From: DAOVXM01 sp963746255
GTDB taxonomy: Bacteria; Chloroflexota; Anaerolineae; Anaerolineales; UBA4823
Length of the DNA stretch: 64,000 bases
NCBI GenBank assembly: GCA_963746255.1
Contig: CAVVAJ010000009.1
Span: forward strand, 744,001 to 808,000
Reading direction: 5' to 3'
The notes beneath the pieces were generated by a model. That model ran no database searches. It saw nothing but the letters and a program-made list of their open reading frames with translations, and was not told the origin of the DNA. A program made the position numbers and the translations under genes. Below, one piece after another: positions 17,732 through 25,374 of the stretch (within the stretch, counting starts at the first letter, position 1; each line of letters opens with the position of its first letter).

Positions 17732-17941
17732 TCATAAATTCCGCGTAGTAAGAATTAATAAGACAATAACCATGATCCAAGCTGCCACCGCAAAAATGGT
17801 TGCGACCACACAAGTTACTTTCCGGTACTCTGCTTCGGTTACCACTCGATCTCTTATTATACTGACCCGTTCATAAACGATCAGAATAACACAAAAGAAG
17901 ATAATGCTTGACAAAGCATAATTGACAACAAAGCTAGCCAT
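17732..17941 (-). CDS. Small two-helix membrane protein (69 aa)
   Basis: The ATG at 17941 has GGGGAG six bases upstream. The product has a first helix (YALSSIIFFCVILIVY), a charged cytoplasmic or external loop (ERVSIIRDRVVTEAEYRKV) and a second helix (FAVAAWIMVIVLLIL). No family recognised. It lies in a region of small genes between the sRNA candidates and an ABC exporter. Confidence 0.55.
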   Translation of the reverse strand: MASFVVNYALSSIIFFCVILIVYERVSIIRDRVVTEAEYRKVTCVVATIFAVAAWIMVIVLLILTTRNL

Positions 17942-18164
17942 GAGATACTCCCCGCAATAGGTATATCATAACAACCTCCCCAATTCAAATTTTCAGGGAT
18001 GTTTTTGCTAGGGCCTCAACTCATTTGCGTAAGGGCTTAATAAACCTTCCCCCACTACCAACTCTTGTTCCAGTTGTCGTCACTTGAGAAGTCTTGGAAA
18101 TAAGAAATACATGCCATACCTTGAATTTCGCGCCATTATTCCCCATACGACCGCCCATCTGCGT

Positions 18165-20111
18165 TTAGGCTTGGTCAAGCTGGCGTTCGAACTGCGTCTG
18201 GTATAGGTGGTGGTAAACCCCACCCGCCTCCAGCAACTCACTGTGCGTGCCGCGCTCAACGATTTGGCCGCGATCCATGACCAAAATCTGGTCGGCGGAC
18301 AGAATGGTGCTTAAACGATGGGCAATAACGATGCTGGTGCGGCCGGCCATGACGTGTTTGAGCGCCTCCTGGATCAACAATTCGGATTCACTGTCCAAAT
18401 GGCTGGTCGCTTCATCAAGTACCAGCACACGCGGGTCTTTCAGGATCACGCGTGCTAGGGCAATGCGCTGTTTCTCGCCACCGCTTAACCGGTAGCCGCG
18501 TTCACCCACTACTGTGTCGTAGCCATCCGGCAACCCAGCGATAAAATCATGGATATTAGCAGCTTGGGCGGATGCAACGAGCTCGTCTTGCGTCGCATCC
18601 AAGCGGGCATACAGCAGGTTGGTGCGGATCGTATCATGGAAAAGATGCGTTTCCTGCGTCACCATGCCAATTTGATCCGCCAGTGAAGCCAGGGTCGCAT
18701 CACGCAGGTCGACTCCATCTAACAGGATACGCCCCTCATTCGGATCGTAGAGCCTTGGGATGAGATAGGTCAGTGTGGTTTTGCCAGCACCGCTCGGCCC
18801 GACTAAGGCAATCAACTGTCCGGGTTGAACTTGGAATGAGATTCCCTGCAGTGCGGTTTCACGCGCTTAACTCATACCTTCCCCTATTGCGCCAGTACCA
18901 GCACTTTTTGCAGGTACCTCTGCCTCAACGTCCGACAGCACTGCAGTGACATTCTCCATCCGTCCATAGCGACGCACATCACTGAGTAATGCATCATTAT
19001 CAACAGCATAGAGGAAGGTGACATTGTCGAAGACAAGTTCGCCAGACACGTCTGACAGCACCTGCGAATCCGGCTTTTCGGCGATATCCTGTGGCAAATC
19101 GATCAGCTCGAAAACACGTTCAAAACTTACCATCGAGGTGGCGAACTCCACTGGTGCGTTGGCCAAACCCTGCAAAGATGTATAAAGGCTTGTCAGGTAC
19201 GCGCCAAACGCAACGATCGTACCGATTGTGAAATCGCCCCTGATCACCATGTAGCCACCCATCCCAAAAACCAGTGCGGTGCCAATCGCACTTAATAAGC
19301 CAATGATCACAAAAAATGTGCTCCCAATCACCGAGCGGTTGATGCCAATGTCGCGCACCGCCGCGGCGCGTGATTGGAAACGTTGGTTCTCAGTTCCCGC
19401 ACGCCCGAACAGCTTCACCAGCAAGGCACCACCAATATTCAGGGTTTCGTTCATCATGGCGTTCATGCGCGCATTTGCGTCCATACCTTGCCGGGCAATG
19501 TCGCGCAAGCGCGCCCCCAAGCGCCGTGCCACTAAGATAAACAGCGGTAAGACTGCAATACTGATCAGCGTTAGACGCCAATCCAATAACACCATTACGG
19601 TCACAACCGCAGCAGCCTGGATGACGTTGGTAAGCATACCCACAATGGTATTACTGATCGCATTCTGGGCACCAACAACATCATTGTTGAGGCGGCTCAT
19701 CAATTCGCCCACTTTGGTATTGGTGAAAAAGTGCAGCGACATACGCTGGAGATGGGCGTACAATGCCACCCGCAGGTCATATATCACCCCCTCACCGATG
19801 GTAGCATTGAAACGCCGCTGCAGTACAGCCAAGGCACCGCCCATTGAGGGGATGAACAGCAAACCAAGCGACAGCCATACCAATTCCTGCACATTGCCGG
19901 CAGGAATGGTCGTATCGATAAGCCGCCGCAGGATTAAAGGTGTCAACAAAGTGAGCCCAGCACCCAGCAAGATGGTCACGAATAGACCGATAATCAGCCA
20001 GCGATACGGTCGCGCATAGCCTAAGACACGCCGGATCAACCCCCAGGATATCTTAGTTTTTTCATCCCCCGAACGTACATAACTCCACCAACCGCTACCA
20101 TGGAATCCCAT
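18165..20111 (-). pseudogene. ABC exporter (fused membrane and ATPase domains) with one in-frame stop
   Basis: One continuous frame of about 648 codons encodes a type-IV ABC exporter half-transporter. The membrane domain comprises residues 1 to about 320 (six helices), then an ATPase with Walker A GPSGAGKTT, signature LSGGEKQRIALAR and Walker B VLVLDEATSHLD. A TAA at 18867-18869 separates the halves just before RETALQGISFQVQPGQ, where family members have a continuous chain; CAA (Gln) to TAA is the simplest origin. The first conserved ATPase strand lies upstream of the stop and Walker A lies after it. Unless the stop is read through or is a sequencing error, the exporter is inactive. Substrate unknown. 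Confidence 0.82.
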
Positions 20112-20270
20112 AAATCACCTACGATATTTGAAATTTGCGTTCATCCTAATTGGCAGTGATTATAACGCCAGATGCATACCATCAGCCCTGATAACTTATG
20201 CCACCAAACCTTACCTTTTACCAGAGGACTGCCACTCGATGGGGCATTTCTAACCTCTAGCGATGTTAAT

Positions 20271-20284
20271 TGATGATATCATCA
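20271..20284. promoter_or_regulatory. Perfect 14-bp palindrome upstream of hpt
   Basis: TGATGATATCATCA is a perfect palindrome 61 bases before the hpt start. Its place in the only intergenic space before hpt suggests an operator, but no regulator is identified. Confidence 0.3.
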
Positions 20285-20345
20285 CTGTAATTCTGTACGC
20301 CCAACCAAGCGTACACCCACCCTCGTCCACCATGGAGACATCAGC

Positions 20346-20879
20346 ATGGACAAACTTCACCCCGACCTGGCCCGCATCCTGATCAGCAGCGATCAGATCC
20401 AATCCCGTGTAAAAACGCTGGCAGAGCAGCTCACTACTGACTACAACCAAGACGACCATCTCTACATGGTGGGTATTCTCAAAGGGGCTTTCATTTTCCT
20501 GGCCGACCTCACCCGCCAATTAACCCTTCCCCATATAGTGGATTTCATGGCGCTTTCCAGCTACGGGAAAACCACCACCTCGGGTGCAGTACGTATCCTG
20601 ATGGACCTGCGCGAGCCGATAGAGGGCCGCCATGTTTTGATTGTTGAGGACATCCTGGACAGCGGCAAGACGCTCAGCTACCTTCAGCGTATCCTGAACG
20701 ACCGCCGCCCCGCGTCACTACGGACCTGCGTGCTCGTTCGTAAGAAACGAGCCCACCCAGATATCCAGGTAGACTACTTGGGTTTCGAAATCCCAGACGT
20801 TTGGGTGGTTGGGTATGGTCTGGACTTTGCCGATAAACATCGCACACTGCCCTACATCGCCGAGCTGAAACGCAGCTAA
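20346..20879 (+). CDS. hpt: Hypoxanthine phosphoribosyltransferase
   Basis: 177 residues. The PRPP-binding loop VLIVEDILDSGKTLSYL (about 98-115) is the type-I phosphoribosyltransferase signature. LYMVGILKGAFIFLADL and DFMALSSYG precede it, and a purine-recognition region (RAHPDIQVDYLGFEIPDVWV) with GYGLDFADKHRTLPYI follows, as in HPRT. It salvages hypoxanthine and guanine to IMP and GMP using PRPP. A GGAGA element lies a few bases before the ATG. It fits with the nucleoside importer and cytidine deaminase later in the window. Confidence 0.95.
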   Translation: MDKLHPDLARILISSDQIQSRVKTLAEQLTTDYNQDDHLYMVGILKGAFIFLADLTRQLTLPHIVDFMALSSYGKTTTSGAVRILMDLREPIEGRHVLIVEDILDSGKTLSYLQRILNDRRPASLRTCVLVRKKRAHPDIQVDYLGFEIPDVWVVGYGLDFADKHRTLPYIAELKRS

Positions 20880-20935
20880 TCCCGGCGCGCCTTCTCCCCA
20901 AGCCCGTAGCACATTTGGAAAATTTTAATATTAAT

Positions 20936-20949
20936 AGAACGTTTGTTCT
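20936..20949. promoter_or_regulatory. SOS (LexA/DinR-type) box
   Basis: AGAACGTTTGTTCT is a perfect match to the Gram-positive-type SOS consensus GAAC-N4-GTTC with symmetric flanking A/T. It lies just upstream of a TACAAT -10 candidate (20952-20957), a normal position for LexA repression, ahead of the regulator/RecA-like/polymerase genes. Confidence 0.65.
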
Positions 20950-20998
20950 GTTACAATATAGATAAGTTACCACTACTTAACATGTGCGCTGGATTGTT

Positions 20999-21415
20999 AT
21001 GCTTATCTTGGATCGCTTGCTGCAGGCCTTTAGGCCGTCAAAAATCCCCAACCAGCTGAATCTCGAGCTGGAGGTACAGTTGGTTGATTCGCTTCGGGAC
21101 CTAGCAAAGCGCGAACGCCGCCCCGAGAAAGAGCTCGCGGCCGAGATGCTCACGCACGCGCTTGCGCAGCGAGATGAGGCTGAGGTCAGGTTAGAGACCT
21201 GGCACACCCTCTCACCGCGCGAGCAACAGGTCGCCGCACTGACCTGCCTAGGCTTCACCAACCGCGAGATTGCCTACCAGCTGGTCATCTCGGTCGAAAC
21301 CGCTAAAACGCACGTCCGCAACACACTGCGCAAGTTCAACCTGCGCAGCAAAATGGAGTTGCGCTACGCACTGCGCGACTGGGATTTCGGAGCATGGCGA
21401 AAAATCGGTCTTTAG
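20999..21415 (+). CDS. LuxR-type helix-turn-helix protein
   Basis: About 138 residues from ATG 20999; GTG 20984 is an alternative. The N-terminal half is basic and helical (ELEVQLVDSLRDLAKRERRP), resembling a ribbon-helix-helix or coiled segment. The C-terminal half is a LuxR/GerE HTH (LSPREQQVAALTCLGFTNRE, then SVETAKTHVRNTLRKFNLRS). There is no receiver domain, so it is an orphan DNA-binding protein. It is the first gene after the SOS box and 153 bases ahead of the RecA-like gene, so it may be co-expressed with, and perhaps regulate, the polymerase genes. Confidence 0.75.
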   Translation: MLILDRLLQAFRPSKIPNQLNLELEVQLVDSLRDLAKRERRPEKELAAEMLTHALAQRDEAEVRLETWHTLSPREQQVAALTCLGFTNREIAYQLVISVETAKTHVRNTLRKFNLRSKMELRYALRDWDFGAWRKIGL

Positions 21416-21568
21416 TCCCTTGCTGAAACACCAAGCCCCCACAGCTGGCGGGGGGTAGCAATACCCACCCCAATCCCTGGCTCCCCCAACAGGTTACCCA
21501 CTTCTTTCCCCCGGCATTCCCCCCGCAGTGGGATTGTATTCTTGCAGCGAATCCGCTAAGCTGGGGAC

Positions 21569-22100
21569 ATGGATAACCTACCTGCCCTGCAACCGGGCCA
21601 ACTGCACTTAATCCTCGCGGCGCGCTGCTGTTCAGCACCAGCTGGTCAATGCGCTGATCGCCCGGCGCGCCCTGACGGGTCCAATACGCGTGCTGGATGG
21701 TGGCAACTGCTTCAAAGGTCACCACCTGGCGCGTGAGCTGCGCCGGGGAACCCCGGATCTGAAAGTCGCTCTGGAAAACGTACACGTGGCGCGGGCTTTT
21801 ACCTGCTACCAGGTAGCGACGCTGCTCAACAGCACCTCAGAGGTGCCCTTCCCCACCATGGTGCTGGAGATGTTAAGCACGTTCTACGACGAGAGCGTGC
21901 CTTTGGTCGAGCGGCAGCGCCTGCTGGAAACCTGCCGGGTACAGCTGCAGCGCCTGAGCCGCCAGGCCTCGGTCGCGGTGAGTGTTTCGCCACCTCCCGA
22001 CGAGGCATCGGGCAATCTGCTGTCTGTCTTGGAAGAGATCGCTGACCACACCTGGCACCTGGAACCGCAGCTGCCGCCCGCCCAATTAAGCTGGTTCTGA
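21569..22100 (+). pseudogene. RecA-like P-loop protein without Walker A (frameshift in 5' part)
   Basis: From ATG 21569 one frame gives PALQPGQLHLILAARC. A +1 shift near 21630 leads to HQLVNALIARRALTGPIRVL and the long ORF with DGGNCFKGHHLARELRR, VARAFTCYQVATLL, PTMVLEMLSTFYDES (Walker B position) and RLSRQASVAVSVSPP. This order resembles the RecA/RadA ATPase core, but the GxxxxGKT loop expected after LHLIL is absent. It is therefore either an inactivated RecA paralogue or one damaged exactly there by the indel. The next gene starts eight bases after its stop. It probably works with the downstream polymerase. Confidence 0.5.
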
Positions 22101-22108
22101 GAGATATC

Positions 22109-22375
22109 ATGGGCCGCACACTGCCTTCTATCACCCAAGTATTCCTGCAGGAGCAAGGGTCCTTCTCCCGCTTCCGCCGGGCTCTGCGGCGCAGCGACCA
22201 GCTGGTGTTGGATGACCTGTTCGCGGCTGCTCACCAGCACCTCTCGGCCGCGGCATACGCATCTCACGCGCTTCCGTTCGAGGTATTCCTGCTGGCAATG
22301 CTGCTTGAAGAGCGCAAAGAAGTCATACGCCTGCGACAGCTTATTGAAGAGCCCAACCTGCATCCGGATGAGTGA
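22109..22375 (+). CDS. Small alpha-helical protein of the PolB operon
   Basis: 88 residues, predominantly helical (VFLQEQGSFSRFRRALRRSD; FEVFLLAMLLEERKEVIRLR) and charged, with no membrane segment or cysteine motif. I recognise no named family. It is tightly packed: eight bases after the RecA-like gene, and its last codons overlap the polymerase start (ATG 22368 within the TGA 22373-22375 region). This matches the small helical protein reported, from memory, beside inactivated PolB genes in other prokaryotes. Likely an accessory subunit. Confidence 0.65.
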   Translation: MGRTLPSITQVFLQEQGSFSRFRRALRRSDQLVLDDLFAAAHQHLSAAAYASHALPFEVFLLAMLLEERKEVIRLRQLIEEPNLHPDE

Positions 22376-24722
22376 AACACCTGCCAACCAATATCCAGCC
22401 GCGGCCAAAACGCAAGCCATCGAAGATCGCACGCAAACACGCTGCGGCTGGCTTTTGGATTTGTATGAAGACGCCCAGCGGGGGGTGGTGATTTGGTTTA
22501 TCAACACGGACGGGCAGCGCCAGTGTTTAACGCAGCCATTCCCGGTCACCTTCTACGTGGATGGCCCTGCGGCAGGCTTACGTGCCCTATGGCGTTTCTT
22601 AGAGCAGCAACCAGAGCAAGTGCGGTTGGCGCGTGCCAAACGGCGCGACATCTTCGCGGCACAGCCGCTGGACCTGCTGTCCGTGCAAGTGCAGCATCCC
22701 GCGGCCCAGCCGGCGCTTTTTCAGCGTGCCGCCGCGGCTTTCCCCGATCTCACCTATTACGATGCCGACGTCCCCGTCCAGCTGCGGCATGCGGCACGCT
22801 TCGGCACTTTTCCATTGGCATACTGCCAGGTGATAACAGATCATCAAGATGTGGTGCAGGACATCCGAGTGCTAGATTCACCCTGGGAGTTGGACCCCGA
22901 AACCGCGCCCCTGCGTATCCTCTCGCTGGAACCGGATGTCGATCCCGCCCACGCCCCACCGTCCTATTTGCGCATCCGCACACGCGAACGCTCCTACCGC
23001 CTGGATTTCGACCCGCCGCGTCCCTTCCTGATCAACCTGCGTTCCATTTTGCAGCGCCATGACCCTGATCTGCTGCTCACCGTCTGGGGCGATACCTGGT
23101 TGCTGCCGCACCTGCTTGAATTATCGGCGCACTGGCAGATACCGCTGCCTCTCAACCGCGATCCAGAGCGGGGGGTTTCCTACCGCAAGGAACGCTCCTA
23201 TTTCACGTACGGGCAGGTCATCTATCGCGGCCAGCAGGTGCACCTGTTCGGGCGCTGGCACATCGACGGCAACAACGCTATGCTGTTCCACGACTATGGC
23301 ATGGAGGGTATCTTCGAGCTAGCCCGCGTCACCTCGCTGCCAGGACAGACGGTGGCGCGCGTCTCTCCTGGCAGCGGTATCTCTGCCATGCAGATGGTAA
23401 CTGCCATGCGGCAGGGTATTATGGTTCCCTGGCATAAGCAGCAGGCGGAAGAACTGAAAACCGCGCTGGAACTCTTTCATGCCGACCAGGGTGGATTGGT
23501 CTACCAGCCGCTGATCGGGCTTCATCAAGATGTGGCCGAGATCGACTTCATCTCGATGTACCCCAGCATCATGGTGCACTTTAACATCTCGCCGGAGACA
23601 GTGGGAAGCGCCCGCTCCCAGTCTGAGCACATCCCAGAACTTGAGCTGTATGTCGATCGCGACAACCAAGGTTTGATCCCCCAGACTCTGGCACCGCTGC
23701 TCGAAAAGCGGATTGCTCTAAAAACCCAAATGGCCACACTGCCGGCATGGCACCCAGTGCGCCGCCGTTATGAGGCTTGTGCTTCGGGGCATAAGTGGCT
23801 GCTGGTGACCTGTTTCGGTTACTTAGGATACAAGAACGCCCGTTTTGGGCGTATCGAAGCGCACGAAGCGGTAACAGCATACGGGCGCGAAGCGCTGATT
23901 CGCGCCAAAGAGGCGGCTGAAGACCTGGGCTACACGGTGCTGCACATGTATGTCGATGGTTTGTGGGTTAAGAAACCTGGCGCCGCTCAGGTTGCAGATT
24001 TCCAGCCGCTGCTGGACGAAATCCTCGACCGCACCGATCTGCCGATCGGGCTGGAAGGCGTCTACCGCTGGATAGCTTTCTTGCCTTCGCGGGTCGATGC
24101 ACGCGTGCCAGTTGCCAATCGCTACTTCGGTGTCTTCCAGGACGGCAGCCGTAAAGTGCGCGGGATCGAGCTGCGTCGCCTGGATACACCGGCTTTCATC
24201 TGCGAACTGCAGGATCAAATTCTCACTATCTTAGCAAAGGCACCCCAAGCCACCTTACTGCGTCAGCAGCTGCCAGATATCTATGCCCTGCTGCAGCGCA
24301 CATTAGTAAAGTTGCGCTCCGGGCGTATCCCCCTGGAGAAACTGCTCGTCTCGCAGAAGCTGAGCCGCACACTGGCTGAGTACCGTACTCCTTCACCGGC
24401 GGCGCGTGCGGCTGCTCAGCTGGCCGCTCTCGGTACCGAACTCCGCCCTGGACAGCGCGTGCGCTTCATTTTCACCCTGGGTGAACCGGGGGTACATGCC
24501 TGGAATCTGCCCACCCCTCCCAATCCTGCGGCAGTGGATGTACCCCGCTACATTACACTTCTGATCCGGGCTGCATCTACCATACTGCAGCCGCTCGGAG
24601 TCAGTGAAACAGCCCTACGGGAGCTCCTGGTCAGCAACGTGATTGCCAAGCCGCGTCTTTCAGCTCCCCGACCATGTCGCCAAAAACCGGTACAGTATCA
24701 TCAGCCTATCCTAGGCGTGTAA
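22368..24722 (+). CDS. Family B DNA polymerase-like protein with degenerate catalytic motifs (PolB2-like)
   Basis: 784 residues from ATG 22368; the in-frame extension to 22212 overlaps the previous gene. Motif A is intact (DFISMYPSIM, Asp393). Motif B is HKWLLVTCFGYLGYKNARFG with Lys476. Motif C, normally YxDTDS, reads YVDGLWV (Asp530), so the second catalytic Asp is replaced by Leu. The exonuclease I motif (DxE) appears as LSLEPD near residue 185, so proofreading also looks lost. This matches the PolB2-type inactivated polymerases. A structural or translesion accessory role is more likely than ordinary synthesis. Its operon with a RecA-like and a helical protein behind an SOS box suggests DNA-damage response. 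The sequence is clearly GC-richer than the genes at 25-35 kb. Confidence 0.82.
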   Translation: MSETPANQYPAAAKTQAIEDRTQTRCGWLLDLYEDAQRGVVIWFINTDGQRQCLTQPFPVTFYVDGPAAGLRALWRFLEQQPEQVRLARAKRRDIFAAQPLDLLSVQVQHPAAQPALFQRAAAAFPDLTYYDADVPVQLRHAARFGTFPLAYCQVITDHQDVVQDIRVLDSPWELDPETAPLRILSLEPDVDPAHAPPSYLRIRTRERSYRLDFDPPRPFLINLRSILQRHDPDLLLTVWGDTWLLPHLLELSAHWQIPLPLNRDPERGVSYRKERSYFTYGQVIYRGQQVHLFGRWHIDGNNAMLFHDYGMEGIFELARVTSLPGQTVARVSPGSGISAMQMVTAMRQGIMVPWHKQQAEELKTALELFHADQGGLVYQPLIGLHQDVAEIDFISMYPSIMVHFNISPETVGSARSQSEHIPELELYVDRDNQGLIPQTLAPLLEKRIALKTQMATLPAWHPVRRRYEACASGHKWLLVTCFGYLGYKNARFGRIEAHEAVTAYGREALIRAKEAAEDLGYTVLHMYVDGLWVKKPGAAQVADFQPLLDEILDRTDLPIGLEGVYRWIAFLPSRVDARVPVANRYFGVFQDGSRKVRGIELRRLDTPAFICELQDQILTILAKAPQATLLRQQLPDIYALLQRTLVKLRSGRIPLEKLLVSQKLSRTLAEYRTPSPAARAAAQLAALGTELRPGQRVRFIFTLGEPGVHAWNLPTPPNPAAVDVPRYITLLIRAASTILQPLGVSETALRELLVSNVIAKPRLSAPRPCRQKPVQYHQPILGV

Positions 24723-25202
24723 AAGCCAACTGACCGTTGGGATCCCTGCTATTTGATCGGGAAAGCTACGGTATCGTTCGGCAGCATGACTGGTATATTG
24801 CGTCCATATTCGCTGGAGTTCGCAACTCGTTAAATCAGGAGTTGCTGAGCATCAATTCTTGTTGGTAGAGCATTCCCAGAACGCGAACGCACATCTATGC
24901 AAAGATGCCGCCGGGATCTATCCTTGCTGATTGGTGAAACTTATCCTAAGTGGAAATCAACGCTCTGCGCACACCTAAACTGGCAACCGAGAAAAGCATG
25001 CAAGGTATGGAAATCTAGGTTTGGTGATATTTCTCTCATGAATAGGCTGGGCAGTGCTGGGTAGAACACCCGTGAGAATATTCTCGCTTGGGCTAAAGAA
25101 GCATCAATATTTATATGGACATTTAAAATGAAATTGCGGGGAAAGTGTTAGGGCGAGTGATAAAATCGATATGTCAATAGCTACCAGCCAAAAAATAGCG
25201 GT
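24723..25202. other. Intergenic region, 480 bases
   Basis: Between the polymerase and the sensor kinase. All frames are broken by stops, and I find no terminator or known element. A GATAAAAT at about 25160 could be the kinase promoter -10. Confidence 0.4.
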
Positions 25203-25374
25203 ATGGATACTAAGCAAACAGATACAAAAAACAATATTAGGCGCTCAATTCAACCAGCGCTTATCACCGGTCTGGTACTGACCGTTTTGCTGGTTCTTTG
25301 GATTTCAATCGATACGCTGGTATCGCAATCGACTGCTTGAGAACCAACATTCAATCGTTGCCGCACAAATCTCT

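Noticed and set aside
20984..20998. GTG start for the HTH gene
   Set aside because: Possible, but no better ribosome-binding site than ATG 20999 and it adds only five residues.
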